A DNA stretch of 64,000 nucleotides from Paenactinomyces guangxiensis. GTDB taxonomy: Bacteria > Bacillota > Bacilli > Thermoactinomycetales > Thermoactinomycetaceae. The notes below the pieces were generated by a model. The model was not told the origin of the DNA, did not search any database, and saw nothing but the letters and a program-made list of their open reading frames with translations. How positions within the stretch are numbered: position 1 is the first letter of the stretch; the number at the start of each line of letters is the position of its first letter. Position numbers and translations under genes: made by a program. The stretch lies in assembly GCF_016055185.1 (NCBI RefSeq), contig NZ_JAECVR010000007.1, positions 62,001 through 126,000 of the forward strand. Direction: 5' to 3'. This document shows positions 1-9,083 of this stretch, piece by piece.

Positions 1-972
1 TCCGGCAACCCCGTGAACCGAGAAAGCATAGATCGGGTCATCAATTCCTTTTTTCTCAAAATAGATCGCTGAGAAAACTGATAAGGAACCGGCGGCAGCA
101 CCGATCACTACCGCCGCCCAGGGCTCAACAAACGCACAGGCGGCGGTAATCGCAACAAGAGCCGCAAGTACACCATTGAGAATAGTTGGAATTTCTGCTT
201 TGCCTGTAAGCAGACGGATCGTTGCCATTGCCGCGACCGCCCCGGCTGCAGCAGCCAGGTTCGTCGTCAAGGCCACATAACCGAAAAAGCCATCCTGTGC
301 AGAAAGGGTGCTGCCCGGGTTAAAGCCAAACCAACCGAGCCAGATTATGAGCACCCCAAGAACGGAGTAAACCTGGTTGTGCCCGGGAATGAGGTTGGGA
401 GACCCGTCTTTATTGAATTTACCTATTCTCGGCTTTAACATCAATGTGGCTACCAGTGCGGCAACCCCTCCTTGCAAATGGACAACCGTGGAACCCGCAA
501 AATCCTGTTTTCCCAACTGGTGCAACCAACCGTCAGCTCCCCACACCCAGTGTCCGACCACCGGATAAATCAAGATTGTGTACAGGGTACCAAAAACAAT
601 ATAAACGCTCAATTTTGCTCTTTCCGCAAAACCGCCCCAGGCAATGGCCAGTGATACAGCGACGAAAGCTAATTGAAATAAGTACAAAATGTCTGTCGAA
701 ATTGCGCCTGGTTCCTGTGAAATATTTAAAAACCATCCCGAAGTGCCAATCCATTTCCCTTCACCAAAAGTCAACCCATACCCAAACGCCCAGAAAGCCA
801 GTGCGGCGATAGAGAAACTGAGTAACTGCTTACCGGCGATATGACCGGCATTCTTCATTCGCGTAGAACCTGCTTCAAGCAGTGCAAATCCTGCCTGCAT
901 AAAAATAACTAAAATGGCACTCAACATGACCCATACAGAATCAATTGCCAAAACCGCATCAGTAATTTTCAA
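1..972 (-). CDS. amtB: Ammonium transporter Amt/AmtB, C-terminus cut by the window edge
   Basis: Integral membrane channel that brings ammonium into the cell for glutamine synthetase. The reading frame is open from a TTG codon at 970-972 to the first base of the window, so 324 codons of N-terminal and central sequence are seen and the C-terminus is missing. Recognisable family segments are the N-terminal FMQAGFALLEAGSTR helix, GHWVWG, DFAGSTVVHLQGG and LGWFGFNPGST, with many hydrophobic helices between. The TTG start is chosen because GAGGTGG lies just upstream and the protein begins where the family does. A sigma-A promoter and a GlnR/TnrA-type operator lie upstream, consistent with induction under nitrogen limitation. 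A GlnK-type PII gene often follows amtB but would lie outside the window. Confidence 0.93.
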   Translation of the reverse strand, partial: MKITDAVLAIDSVWVMLSAILVIFMQAGFALLEAGSTRMKNAGHIAGKQLLSFSIAALAFWAFGYGLTFGEGKWIGTSGWFLNISQEPGAISTDILYLFQLAFVAVSLAIAWGGFAERAKLSVYIVFGTLYTILIYPVVGHWVWGADGWLHQLGKQDFAGSTVVHLQGGVAALVATLMLKPRIGKFNKDGSPNLIPGHNQVYSVLGVLIIWLGWFGFNPGSTLSAQDGFFGYVALTTNLAAAAGAVAAMATIRLLTGKAEIPTILNGVLAALVAITAACAFVEPWAAVVIGAAAGSLSVFSAIYFEKKGIDDPIYAFSVHGVAG

Positions 973-1024
973 TTTCCCCACCTCTTAATGTCATATAATT
1001 TAACATAAAATCAAGTATGTAAGG

Positions 1025-1053
1025 ATAATAACACAGAAAAATCTCCAATTCAA
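1025..1053 (-). promoter_or_regulatory. Sigma-A promoter of the ammonium transporter gene
   Basis: On the minus strand TTGAAT (1048-1053) and TATTAT (1025-1030) are separated by exactly 17 bases, about 50 bases ahead of the TTG start. Position and spacing fit a vegetative promoter; activity is inferred. Confidence 0.65.
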
Positions 1054-1059
1054 CATTTA

Positions 1060-1076
1060 TGTAAACTTTCATTACA
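1060..1076 (-). promoter_or_regulatory. GlnR/TnrA operator upstream of the ammonium transporter
   Basis: TGTAATGAAAGTTTACA matches the Bacillus nitrogen box TGTNAN7TNACA at every fixed position. It lies 6 bases upstream of the -35 element. A second, imperfect copy with a 6-base spacer overlaps the -10 element. An upstream box at this distance is the layout used for activation by TnrA, while GlnR represses; no tnrA gene is in the window, so which regulator acts cannot be told. Confidence 0.75.
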
Positions 1077-1160
1077 AAATAGATCAATAAAATTAACATT
1101 ATATTTTTAGGTGTCCTCCATACCTCCCATCTATAAAAAGCGGAAACCCAATTTTCAATT

Positions 1161-1190
1161 AAAAATCCCATCCTGGTTATGGAATGGGAC
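1161..1190 (-). terminator. Terminator of the YheC-glycosyltransferase gene
   Basis: Stem 1166-1173 / 1181-1189 (one bulge) followed on the minus strand by five U residues. The plus strand also carries a T-tract after the stem. Confidence 0.7.
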
Positions 1191-1218
1191 TTTTTGTTGA
1201 AATAGACTGAATTCAATT

Positions 1219-3423
1219 TTACAACGCCTGATAAATCCGGCTTAAATCTTCTGCCACCCGTTCCCACCCGAACAAAGCTTCTGCTCGTCTTCTTGATTCG
1301 ATCCCCATCTGTTTTAATCGCTGTGGTTGTCTGAGCCACTCGCTTAAAACCCGGACAATTCCGTCGGTTAACCCTTCAACAGGCAACAGGCGTCCGTTCA
1401 CTCCATCAACCACTACTTCAGATATACCGCCTGTCTTTGTCGTAAGAATTGGCAAACCCGTTGCCATCCCTTCAACATTGACCAATCCAAAAGCTTCTTT
1501 ACAGATAGATGGAGTAACCAGGATATCTGCCATTTGATAGATGGAAGGCAACTGGTGATGGGAAGTAAACGGCCACCAGCGAATGTGAGTACCGAGCGGT
1601 TTGCTTTTTTCCTTTAAATTTCTCACATAAGGAGTTTCAATGTTTTTGCCGTAATAACTGCTTCCTACAATGATGAGTATGGCATTGGAATACTCCGAGT
1701 GCACGCGTAGAAAAGCATCTATAAGATGATGGACCCCTTTTTTCGGAATGATTCTGCCTACAAACAGAATCACCGGACACCCGTGTAAACCATGATGTTT
1801 CCGATTGATGAGCCGTTGTTCCCTGACCGCTTTATCATGGATGGAGGCAAAGTGATTTAAATCGACTCCCAACCAGACCGATTTTATTTTGGGAGCCATT
1901 TTTGGAAACTGCCGGGTTAAACGGTGTTGCATAAATTTACTGTTGGTGAGAATCAGGTCATACTGAGGCAAGGTTCTTTTTATTTGTTTCGGTTTTGCAT
2001 AGGGCGGCTGTAAAAATGTTTCCGAATGGAGAAACAGAACTTTTTTCGTGCGGGGAGCAACTCTTTTGAACCGTTCAATCCACAAAGGACGGTTTTCCAC
2101 CTGAATAATATCCGGATCCAATAAACGTAATTTTCCCGCTACTTGGTTTAGGTAACCCCCTCTGCTTGGTGGCTTTGCTTCCACCACATGTACTTTTCCC
2201 ATCGGGGTGATTTCTTTTCCCACCAAATATACCTGATGATGTTTGCTCACCCGCTTGGCAATCTCACGCGCCGAGATTTCAACCGAACCGCTTCCGTTTG
2301 AACTGACGGGCAAATTCCCCGGAGTTACGATGGCAACGGTAGGTTTATCAGGGTGAGGATTCATCTGTTTTTTCAACAGATAACCGGCATATTCCATCGG
2401 AGTTGCAAAAGTTCTTCTCCATGCTTCCCAATCCTGAGCCTGGCGGAATGTAATTCTCAAATCCCTGCCATTCACTTCAATGATCCATACCCGGTCTGTC
2501 TGATCTACCGCTATATCAAATCCGAGATCAGCCAATCCAGGGTATGTTTTCTGCAAACAGTCTGCGGCTCTCAGCACAATGCGTCCAATCTCTTTGATCA
2601 ACGGTTCAGGCTTGGTAATCCCTGCGTTTTCTAAAGTAGGCATTAGTTGTCTGGCTCGTCCACCAACAGCAACATTTGTGGCAATTCCGCCTGCCGGTCC
2701 CACCCGGGCGACTATTCCTGATATTTTCCATTCCCCATTTCGCCCCCGTTGAACGGCTACCCGAAAGTCTATAGGTTGCTGTCCCTGTTTGATTAAATCG
2801 ATAGATTGTTGAATCAGCATCGGTTCACGACGGATACATTTTTGTAACCAGCCGTTTTGTTGACCGGGAGCAATCGATTCCCGCTGTCCCATCGCATGAG
2901 CAACCTCAATTGCTGAATCTGTGAAGTCCAGCCGCCTGACACCCATGCCTAAACTTTTATCCCTGGGCTTTAAATATAGAGCAGGGTAACGGTCTTTCAT
3001 CTCCTCAAAACTTTTTCCATTCAGCAGACAAGTTTCAGGTAAGTATGGATGCAAGACCCGATCGGACACGAGAGCCTGGTACACTTTCCACTTATCCAGA
3101 CGATTATCTCTATTAAATAAAGTAATCTCAGGGATGTTTTTTAGCTGTTTGAACTCAGGTAAGGGAGCAGAAGGTTTGATCCGATTGTGAATAACTCTGG
3201 GGATGGGAACAGTCCTTTGTACAAAACTTCCGTCATCCTTTTGTTCATATCCTTGGACGAGAAATCGGGGCATTAACAAGTGATCAATCGTAAAAAAAAT
3301 GACCCGCAAACCTTCCTGTTTTGCATATAAGCTATATAATGCAAATGATTCATAGGGTGAGCGCCCACGCAGGCAACTGGGAAAAATATGGCGGCTAATC
3401 AAAACTCCCACGGTGTTCGCCAA
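1219..3423 (-). CDS. YheC/YheD-type ATP-grasp protein fused to a GT4 glycosyltransferase
   Basis: Single 734-residue frame with two enzyme halves. Residues about 1-355 resemble the YheC/YheD endospore coat-associated proteins: an N-terminal GVLISR stretch, then an ATP-grasp core with LYLKPRDKSLGMGV and an IIEVNGRD segment near the metal-binding end. Residues about 365-734 are a GT-B glycosyltransferase of family 4, with ILFVGRIIPKKG and the donor-binding EAFGLVNVE motif (EX7E). The start is TTG at 3421-3423 with GGGAGGGG upstream. In Bacillus, YheC/YheD and coat glycosyltransferases such as CotSA are separate proteins, so a spore-surface role is inferred from family membership, not shown. It stands alone, separated from dnaD by a terminator. 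Confidence 0.82.
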   Translation of the reverse strand: MANTVGVLISRHIFPSCLRGRSPYESFALYSLYAKQEGLRVIFFTIDHLLMPRFLVQGYEQKDDGSFVQRTVPIPRVIHNRIKPSAPLPEFKQLKNIPEITLFNRDNRLDKWKVYQALVSDRVLHPYLPETCLLNGKSFEEMKDRYPALYLKPRDKSLGMGVRRLDFTDSAIEVAHAMGQRESIAPGQQNGWLQKCIRREPMLIQQSIDLIKQGQQPIDFRVAVQRGRNGEWKISGIVARVGPAGGIATNVAVGGRARQLMPTLENAGITKPEPLIKEIGRIVLRAADCLQKTYPGLADLGFDIAVDQTDRVWIIEVNGRDLRITFRQAQDWEAWRRTFATPMEYAGYLLKKQMNPHPDKPTVAIVTPGNLPVSSNGSGSVEISAREIAKRVSKHHQVYLVGKEITPMGKVHVVEAKPPSRGGYLNQVAGKLRLLDPDIIQVENRPLWIERFKRVAPRTKKVLFLHSETFLQPPYAKPKQIKRTLPQYDLILTNSKFMQHRLTRQFPKMAPKIKSVWLGVDLNHFASIHDKAVREQRLINRKHHGLHGCPVILFVGRIIPKKGVHHLIDAFLRVHSEYSNAILIIVGSSYYGKNIETPYVRNLKEKSKPLGTHIRWWPFTSHHQLPSIYQMADILVTPSICKEAFGLVNVEGMATGLPILTTKTGGISEVVVDGVNGRLLPVEGLTDGIVRVLSEWLRQPQRLKQMGIESRRRAEALFGWERVAEDLSRIYQAL

Positions 3424-3492
3424 AGAGATCCCCTCCCTTTCCTATCCAATGTATGCACAGATACAGCCGTTGAGAGAGTACAGTTGTCTAAC

Positions 3493-3527
3493 CCCAAAAA
3501 AATAGACGGAAGGCCGATCCTTCCGTC
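3493..3527 (-). terminator. Terminator of dnaD
   Basis: Perfect 9-bp stem GACGGAAGG / CCTTCCGTC (3505-3527, loop of 5) overlapping the dnaD stop codon, followed on the minus strand by a U-rich run at 3493-3502. Confidence 0.85.
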
Positions 3528-4257
3528 ATTCCTGATTCACCCAGTTATAGAAAGAAAATCTGGTAGATGTTGGTTTATTCTCCTTCGCTGCAGTTTGATA
3601 TAAAAGCCCCTTTTGTCTGAATTTTCGAGAATAATCAATGGCTTCTTCAGGAGTCTGAATCTTGTTTCGCTGCCATTCCAACAGGATTCGATCAATATAG
3701 CGAATATTCACTTTGCCGCAAAAGACAGCTTCACGTAAAGCAGCCTCTATCAATTCCACGGGATACCCATCCTCATCCATCCACTGTGCCAGCAACTCGC
3801 ATTCCATCGGGGACAAGGCTCTGCCAAACTCTTGCTCAAATAAGCGAAAAATACTGCTGTAAGCTTCCTCATCAACCGTTTTGTCGGTTTCCTCCCGATT
3901 TACAAATGAGGCGACCAACTGCTGGAGCAGTGGTGAGGTGGAAAAACGTTCACTTCGTACTCCGTATTCGTTAACCTCTTCTTCAATTTGCAAAAATCCG
4001 CCCCGTACCAATTGTTGTAACGAGCTTACAATTTGATCACTCGAACAACTCATCCGTTCTTCCAATTCACTCACTGTCGGAAAAGGCTTCTGTTCTTTTT
4101 CTTGAAATAACATGATATGAATAAGCAGCATGACTTCCTGTTCCGATAGACCAACCCGTTTATACTCGGTTAACAACACAACGGGCAAGGCTATTGAGCC
4201 TTCTTGAAGGAGATGAACCAGAGCGGTTTGCAACGATCCTTTTCGACCCATGCCCAT
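3526..4257 (-). CDS. dnaD: DNA replication initiation protein DnaD
   Basis: Primosomal protein that helps load the replicative helicase at oriC and at restart sites, working with DnaB and DnaI. The 243-residue frame shows the expected N-terminal winged-helix part (about 20-110, including LSEQEVMLLIHIMLFQE and a helix around SCSSDQIVSSLQQLVRGGFL) and the C-terminal DnaD domain (about 125-205). That domain includes the FRLFEQEFGRALSPMECE signature and ends with NIRYIDRILLEW. The length is close to the roughly 230 residues usual in Bacillus. It lies downstream of asnS as in B. subtilis, but a terminator separates them, so it may depend on read-through or a weak promoter of its own. The tail FSFYNWVNQE resembles the YNWL motif of the family. 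Confidence 0.94.
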   Translation of the reverse strand: MGMGRKGSLQTALVHLLQEGSIALPVVLLTEYKRVGLSEQEVMLLIHIMLFQEKEQKPFPTVSELEERMSCSSDQIVSSLQQLVRGGFLQIEEEVNEYGVRSERFSTSPLLQQLVASFVNREETDKTVDEEAYSSIFRLFEQEFGRALSPMECELLAQWMDEDGYPVELIEAALREAVFCGKVNIRYIDRILLEWQRNKIQTPEEAIDYSRKFRQKGLLYQTAAKENKPTSTRFSFYNWVNQE

Positions 4258-4315
4258 CCACCTCTCTCATCTTCTCTACTATATCACTCTCAAGTTGGAT
4301 AGAAACAGACTTGAA

Positions 4316-4350
4316 AAATAAAAAAGCATCGGTTCCTGAACCGATGCGGG
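4316..4350 (-). terminator. Terminator between asnS and dnaD
   Basis: Perfect 10-bp stem GCATCGGTTC / GAACCGATGC (4326-4347, 2-base loop plus breathing) followed on the minus strand by a U-tract. It ends the asnS transcript. Confidence 0.85.
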
Positions 4351-4362
4351 GATTTCTCAACC

Positions 4363-5655
4363 TTACGGGTATAGACGGTAGAGCATGCGCGGGAACGGAA
4401 TCGTTTCACGAACATGATCCAGTCCACAGATCCAAGCAACTGTTCTTTCAAGCCCCAATCCGAATCCTGAGTGGGGAACTGTTCCGTATTTACGTAAATC
4501 CATATACCACTCATAGGCTTCACGCGGCAAAGCGTGTTGCTCATATCGTTGTTCCAGCAGGACAGGATCATCAATACGCTGGCTGCCCCCGATGATTTCC
4601 CCATAACCTTCCGGTGCGATCATGTCAGCACAGAGAACCACTTCAGGCCGATTTGGATCAGGTTTCATATAGAAGGATTTTACTTCAGTCGGGTAATGGG
4701 TAATAAACACCGGACGGTCAAAGCTTTCCGCTATCTTCGTTTCATGCGGAGCGCCGAAATCATCTCCCCACGTAAAGTCTGCAAATCCTTCCTTATGCAA
4801 AAGCTCTACCGCTTCATCGTAAGTGATGCGCGGAAACGGAGCTTTGATGTTTTCCAGTGCGCTCAGATCACGATCCAGTGTTTTCAGTTCCTGCTTGCAG
4901 TTGGCCAAGACTGCCTGCACTGTATGTGCCACCAACTGTTCCTGGATTTTCAGGCTTTCTTCATGATCAACAAAAGCCATCTCCGGCTCGATCATCCAAA
5001 ACTCAATCAAATGGCGGCGGGTTTTCGACTTTTCAGCACGAAATGTCGGCCCGAAGGAGTAAACTTTGTTCAACGCCATCGCAGCTGCTTCCATGTAGAG
5101 CTGGCCACTTTGTGTCAGATAGGCATCTTCGTCAAAATATTTGGTGTGGAACAAGTTGGTTGTTCCTTCACATGATGAAGGAGTCAGGACAGGCGGGTCT
5201 ACCAATGTAAACCCATTTTCATCCAGGAATCCTTGAATGGCACGAATAATCTCGGCACGTATCCTTAAAATGGCCTGTTGGCGGGGAGAGCGGATCCACA
5301 GATGGCGGTGGTCCATCAGGAAATCTACCCCATGTTCTTTTTTGGCAATCGGGTATTCTTCAGCAATCTGAATCACTTCGATATTGGTTATATCCATTTC
5401 ATACCCGCCCGGGGCACGCTCATCTTCACGAACGACTCCCCACACATAAAGAGAACTTTCCTGAGTCAAATGATTTGCCTGTTCCCAAACTTCGGGTGAA
5501 ACTTGTTTTTTAACCAGAATTCCCTGAATAAAACCGGTTCCGTCCCGCAGTTGCAAAAATTGAATTTTGCCACTTGAACGCTTATTATATAGCCACCCGC
5601 CCACTTTAACCTCTTTGCCAACATGCGCGGATATTTCTTTAATCGTTGTCAGCAC
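4363..5655 (-). CDS. asnS: Asparagine-tRNA ligase
   Basis: Cytoplasmic class IIb aminoacyl-tRNA synthetase that charges tRNA-Asn. The N-terminal OB-fold anticodon domain (about 1-105) carries [20 protein letters not shown], followed by the catalytic core with motif 2 ([21 protein letters not shown]) and motif 3 ([12 protein letters not shown]). The GTG at 5653-5655 is chosen over an upstream in-frame ATG because GGGAGG lies 6 bases before it and the product is then 430 residues, the length of B. subtilis AsnS. A strong sigma-A promoter lies within the longer frame, which also argues against the upstream start. No T-box leader is seen in front of it. Confidence 0.97.
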   Translation of the reverse strand: MLTTIKEISAHVGKEVKVGGWLYNKRSSGKIQFLQLRDGTGFIQGILVKKQVSPEVWEQANHLTQESSLYVWGVVREDERAPGGYEMDITNIEVIQIAEEYPIAKKEHGVDFLMDHRHLWIRSPRQQAILRIRAEIIRAIQGFLDENGFTLVDPPVLTPSSCEGTTNLFHTKYFDEDAYLTQSGQLYMEAAAMALNKVYSFGPTFRAEKSKTRRHLIEFWMIEPEMAFVDHEESLKIQEQLVAHTVQAVLANCKQELKTLDRDLSALENIKAPFPRITYDEAVELLHKEGFADFTWGDDFGAPHETKIAESFDRPVFITHYPTEVKSFYMKPDPNRPEVVLCADMIAPEGYGEIIGGSQRIDDPVLLEQRYEQHALPREAYEWYMDLRKYGTVPHSGFGLGLERTVAWICGLDHVRETIPFPRMLYRLYP

Positions 5656-5688
5656 GTATGTAACCTCCCGATAATGACGCTGTTGTTT

Positions 5689-5718
5689 ATTATACAACTC
5701 ATTATTTTCAACAGTCAA
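5689..5718 (-). promoter_or_regulatory. Sigma-A promoter of asnS
   Basis: TTGACT (5713-5718) and TATAAT (5689-5694) on the minus strand with an 18-base spacer; the GTG start follows 34 bases after the -10 element. Confidence 0.75.
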
Positions 5719-5808
5719 CGAAAGCGAGATTTTTCTGGTAAGGATCATATGGACAAGGTATAATTTACATGAATATTATTATTCAAACACAGTAAGAAGG
5801 TCATATTA

Positions 5809-6996
5809 TTGAAACATATTTTCTCTGCTTTCGTTTTTTTATTCCTTCTTTTTTTGCCTTTTCCCGGTTGTGCATTTTTTGGTGATCTTACTACTCCCTC
5901 TTTAGATCAACCGACAAAAACGGAGCCGTCCAAAGACAAGGCAGAAGCCGAGGCACCAAAAACCGTCCGGGTGGCTGCTTTTGGCGATATCATGTTACAT
6001 TCACCACAGATCCGGGCTGGAATTCAGGCTGATGGGAGTTATGACTTCCGCTCTTTTTTTAAGGAAGTTAAACCGTATATACAGTCGGCCGATATTGCCA
6101 TCGGCAACCTGGAAACAACCCTTGCCGGGAGATCAAAACCTTTCAGCGGATATCCTCAGTTTAACTCTCCGGACGAACTTGTACATGCCTTGAAAGATGC
6201 AGGTGTGGATGTGGTAAGCACCGCGAACAACCACGCGATGGACACAGGTGAAAAAGGGGTGATCCGAACTTACCGGACAGTGAATAAATCAGGGATCCAG
6301 ACAACCGGAACAGCTCCCACTCACGAAGAAAAGAAGGCTGCTATCTTAAAGAAAAACGGAATTACCATTGCTTTCCTTGCCTATACACAATCAACCAACG
6401 GACTTCCCGTTCCCAAGGACAAGCCCTATCTAATCAATCGCATCAACACCACTCAAATTGCCCAAGATGTGAAAGAGACAAAAAAACAGGGAACCGATTT
6501 TGTTTGTGTCTCTCTCCACTTTGGAAATGAGTATCAACGGCATCCAAATGATTATCAGTTAAAAATTGCCCGGCAAGTTCTGGAAGACGGGGCCGATGTG
6601 ATTCTCGGCAGCCACCCTCACGTATTGCAGCCTATGGAGAAAGTAACTATTAACGGGAAAGAAAAATTTATTATTTATTCAATGGGAAACTTCATCTCAA
6701 ACCAGCAGGATCCGTACACAGATGAGGGAGTCATCCTCTATTTTGATTTAGAGAAAGATCCTGCCAAAAAACAAACCAGCTTGAAAAATGTTTCATTCCT
6801 GCCAACCTATGTCCATAAATACTATCAAAACGGGAAAAGGCAGTATGTAGTCATCCCCACAGAGACTAAACAGCCCGGCACCTTGCCTGACTATCCCGGC
6901 CTCACCCCTGCCAAGTGGCGGATGACCTGGAACCACACCCAACAGTTGATGAAAGAAAAAGGAACGTTTCCTACGTTCTCATTGAACAGGGATTAA
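5809..6996 (+). CDS. CapA-family protein, probable exported metallophosphatase-like protein
   Basis: Belongs to the CapA/PgsA family (PGA_cap), best known from poly-gamma-glutamate capsule synthesis, although many members stand alone with unknown substrate. Residues 1-20 form a hydrophobic signal peptide ending in FPGC, a weak lipobox. After a charged low-complexity linker, the domain begins at VAAFGDIMLH and continues with IGNLETTL, STANNHAMDTGEKG, VSLHFGNEY, GSHPHVLQP and IYSMGNFISNQ. These are the calcineurin-like metal-binding blocks of the family. The start is TTG at 5809 with AGAAGG 8 bases upstream. No other capsule genes are nearby, so gamma-polyglutamate synthesis should not be assumed. 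It is divergent from asnS, with TATAAT at 5759-5764 as a possible -10 element. Confidence 0.85.
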   Translation: MKHIFSAFVFLFLLFLPFPGCAFFGDLTTPSLDQPTKTEPSKDKAEAEAPKTVRVAAFGDIMLHSPQIRAGIQADGSYDFRSFFKEVKPYIQSADIAIGNLETTLAGRSKPFSGYPQFNSPDELVHALKDAGVDVVSTANNHAMDTGEKGVIRTYRTVNKSGIQTTGTAPTHEEKKAAILKKNGITIAFLAYTQSTNGLPVPKDKPYLINRINTTQIAQDVKETKKQGTDFVCVSLHFGNEYQRHPNDYQLKIARQVLEDGADVILGSHPHVLQPMEKVTINGKEKFIIYSMGNFISNQQDPYTDEGVILYFDLEKDPAKKQTSLKNVSFLPTYVHKYYQNGKRQYVVIPTETKQPGTLPDYPGLTPAKWRMTWNHTQQLMKEKGTFPTFSLNRD

Positions 6997-7003
6997 TTGC
7001 CTT

Positions 7004-7049
7004 ACACCCCTCCAAGCGGATTATTACCGCTCATTTGGAGGGGTGTTTC
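7004..7049 (+). terminator. Terminator-like hairpin of the CapA-like gene
   Basis: Perfect 12-bp arms ACACCCCTCCAA (7004-7015) and TTGGAGGGGTGT (7035-7046) right after the stop codon; the T-tract is short. Confidence 0.6.
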
Positions 7050-7093
7050 CATTTATGAGTGGAGGGAGAAATTCTAAGAGATCCATTTACTTC

Positions 7094-7135
7094 AAAAAAA
7101 CACCACTTTCCCATTTGGAAAAGCGGTGTTTTTTT
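7094..7135 (-). terminator. Bidirectional terminator at the end of glnA
   Basis: Stem CACC-A-CTTTCC / GGAAAAG-C-GGTG (7101-7128) flanked by seven A residues on one side and seven T residues on the other. It can end glnA on the minus strand and the convergent CapA-like transcript. Confidence 0.85.
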
Positions 7136-7142
7136 CAATAGC

Positions 7143-8486
7143 TTAGTACAGAGACATGTATTGTTCGCGTTCCCACGGATGAACAGAGGTCCGGAACATA
7201 TCCCACTCAATCTCTTTAGCTTCGACAAAGTGGGCCAAAGCGTGCTCACCCAATGCTTCAACCATGACCGGGTTGTTTTGCAGTTCAATAAGCGCATCTT
7301 TAAGGCTTGCGGGCAAGTTAGTGATCCCTGCTTCTTCGCGCTCTGCTTCATCCATGACATAGATGTTCCGGTCGGTCTGCTTTGCAAGCGGCAGCTTATT
7401 TTTGATACCATCCAAACCGGCTTTAAGCATAACGGCAAGTGCCAGGTACGGGTTTGCTGACGGGTCGGGTGAACGGACTTCGATCCGGGTGCTCAAACCG
7501 CGGGAAGCCGGTACACGTACGAGCGGACTGCGGTTTTGCGGAGACCAGGCAACATAACAAGGAGCTTCAAACCCGGGAACCAAACGCTTATAGGAGTTTA
7601 CCAGCGGGTTGGTAACCGCAGTGAAGGAACGTGCGTGTTTAAGAATCCCTGCCAGGTAATGACGGGCAATATCGCTCAAGCCCAGTTCATCACTCTCATC
7701 ATAAAACGCGTTTTCAGCACCGCGGAACAAGGATTGGTGACAGTGCATGCCGGAACCATTCACACCGAAGAGTGGTTTTGGCATAAAGGTTGCGTGTAAA
7801 CCATATCTGCGGGCTATGTTTTTGACTACCAGTTTGAAGATTTGAATGTTATCAGCAGTAGTTACGGCATCAGCGTATTTAAAGTCGATTTCGTGTTGTC
7901 CGGGTGCAACCTCGTGGTGGGAGGCTTCTACTTCAAAACCCATTTTGTCAAGGGTAAGAACGATATCACGGCGGCAGTTTTCACCCAGATCCAGCGGAGC
8001 TAAGTCAAAATAACCGCCTTTGTCATTGAGATTGAGTGTAGGCTCACCATTTTCATCCGTTTTGAAAAGGAAAAATTCCGGTTCCGGTCCTACATTAAAA
8101 GAAGTGAAGCCAAGTTCTTCCGCCTCTTTCAACACTCGTTTCAAAATTCCGCGCGGATCGCCGGCAAATGGTGTCCCGTCGGGATTGTAAATGTCACAGG
8201 TAAGACCTGCCACTCTTCCCTCACTACTGGAAGTCCAGGGATAGATCACCCAGGTATTGAGATCCGGATAGAGATACATATCAGATTCTTCAATGCGAAC
8301 AAATCCCTCAATCGAAGATCCGTCAAACATCATTTTGTTATCCAGTGCTTTTGCCAACTGGCTGCGCGGGATTTCAACGTTTTTGATCGTTCCTAACATA
8401 TCGGTGAATTGCAAGCGAATATAGGCAACATTTTCTTGCTCTGCAATACGGAGAATATCTTCCTTGGTGTAGTTACGGTGAGCCAT
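7143..8486 (-). CDS. glnA: Glutamine synthetase, type I-alpha
   Basis: Makes glutamine from glutamate, ammonia and ATP in a cytoplasmic dodecamer; in this group the feedback-inhibited enzyme also controls GlnR and TnrA. The ATG at 8484-8486 gives 447 residues beginning [10 protein letters not shown], matching the family start; the extra N-terminal codons of the longer frame have no support. Key blocks are [17 protein letters not shown] with Arg64 at the place of the feedback-sensing Arg62 of B. subtilis, [21 protein letters not shown], and [11 protein letters not shown] with the flap glutamate. Arg64 and the overall length place it in the I-alpha class controlled by glutamine binding and not by adenylylation. 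It is the second gene of glnRA, 54 bases after glnR, with AAGGGAG as ribosome binding site. Confidence 0.97.
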   Translation of the reverse strand: MAHRNYTKEDILRIAEQENVAYIRLQFTDMLGTIKNVEIPRSQLAKALDNKMMFDGSSIEGFVRIEESDMYLYPDLNTWVIYPWTSSSEGRVAGLTCDIYNPDGTPFAGDPRGILKRVLKEAEELGFTSFNVGPEPEFFLFKTDENGEPTLNLNDKGGYFDLAPLDLGENCRRDIVLTLDKMGFEVEASHHEVAPGQHEIDFKYADAVTTADNIQIFKLVVKNIARRYGLHATFMPKPLFGVNGSGMHCHQSLFRGAENAFYDESDELGLSDIARHYLAGILKHARSFTAVTNPLVNSYKRLVPGFEAPCYVAWSPQNRSPLVRVPASRGLSTRIEVRSPDPSANPYLALAVMLKAGLDGIKNKLPLAKQTDRNIYVMDEAEREEAGITNLPASLKDALIELQNNPVMVEALGEHALAHFVEAKEIEWDMFRTSVHPWEREQYMSLY

Positions 8487-8540
8487 CGTTTTTTGTTCTC
8501 CCTTCAAGCTGAAATAGAATGATTTTTCCATGTAAAACAA

Positions 8541-8939
8541 CTAGTGACGAAAGAATCGGGAAAGTTCCCCGTGGGTCAAATGAGTTTGACCCGGCCGGCC
8601 GGGATGAATCAGCTGGCGTTTGAGCAAACGGCGCAACTCTTGCTCGGACAACTCTTTTTTCGCTTTCTCTGCTTCTTTCTTCGCTTCCAAGACTTGCTGA
8701 GATTGCTTTAACATCTCTTTGACACCAGCGATGTTCACTCCCTTTTCCATTAATGATTTGATGTGCAGTAAGCGATCTACATCATTAAAAGAGAACAAAC
8801 GCTGATTTCCATCGGTTCGCGCCGGACGAATTAACCCCTGTTGTTCATAGTATCGAACCTGTCTCGGTGTCAATTCTGTCAACTTGGTCACAATTCCAAT
8901 CGGAAACAAAGGCATATTCCGACGTATGTTATCCCTCAT
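8541..8939 (-). CDS. glnR: Nitrogen repressor GlnR (MerR family)
   Basis: Dimeric repressor of glnRA and other nitrogen genes, active when bound by feedback-inhibited glutamine synthetase. The 132-residue protein has the MerR-type winged helix at about 10-78 ([27 protein letters not shown], split here by the recognition helix), the [14 protein letters not shown] segment, a Lys/Glu-rich linker, and a C-terminal tail ending GELSRFFRH. That tail corresponds to the autoinhibitory and glutamine synthetase-contact segment of B. subtilis GlnR. The ATG at 8937-8939 follows AGAGGAGGG. A near-consensus sigma-A promoter and a perfect GlnR box lie upstream, so autoregulation is expected. Confidence 0.96.
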   Translation of the reverse strand: MRDNIRRNMPLFPIGIVTKLTELTPRQVRYYEQQGLIRPARTDGNQRLFSFNDVDRLLHIKSLMEKGVNIAGVKEMLKQSQQVLEAKKEAEKAKKELSEQELRRLLKRQLIHPGRPGQTHLTHGELSRFFRH

Positions 8940-8981
8940 ACCGGCGCCCTCCTCTCTTGGGCGATTGCTTTTACTACTCTT

Positions 8982-9010
8982 ATTCTATTCATGTTAGCTT
9001 TCTTTGTCAA
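8982..9010 (-). promoter_or_regulatory. Sigma-A promoter of glnRA
   Basis: TTGACA (9005-9010) and TAGAAT (8982-8987) on the minus strand with a 17-base spacer, about 45 bases ahead of the glnR start. Confidence 0.85.
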
Positions 9011-9014
9011 TTGA

Positions 9015-9031
9015 TGTTAAAAAAAATAACA
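9015..9031 (-). promoter_or_regulatory. GlnR/TnrA operator of glnRA
   Basis: TGTTATTTTTTTTAACA fits TGTNAN7TNACA exactly and sits 4 bases upstream of the -35 element. The dyad extends to TTGATGTTA / TAACATCAA. Together with the box at 1060-1076 this shows one nitrogen regulon controlling ammonium import and assimilation. Confidence 0.85.
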
Positions 9032-9040
9032 TCAATAATC

Positions 9041-9079
9041 AAAAAAACCGCTTTCCCGAAAAAGTACAGGAAAGCAGTT
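9041..9079 (-). terminator. Terminator of the DUF456 gene
   Basis: Imperfect stem AACCGCTTTCC (9046-9056) / GGAAAGCAGTT (9069-9079), followed on the minus strand by a run of U residues. It separates the DUF456 gene from the glnRA promoter. Confidence 0.8.
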
Positions 9080-9083
9080 TGGA

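Noticed and set aside
4534..5175. 213-codon plus-strand frame opposite asnS
   Set aside because: Shadow of asnS; composition is what the reverse strand of a conserved gene gives.
5656..5810. T-box leader in front of asnS
   Set aside because: The transcript from the good sigma-A promoter is too short for a T-box and has no such conserved motif.
5809..6996. Capsule (poly-gamma-glutamate) gene cluster
   Set aside because: Only a CapA-like protein is present; no capB, capC or other polymer genes lie nearby.
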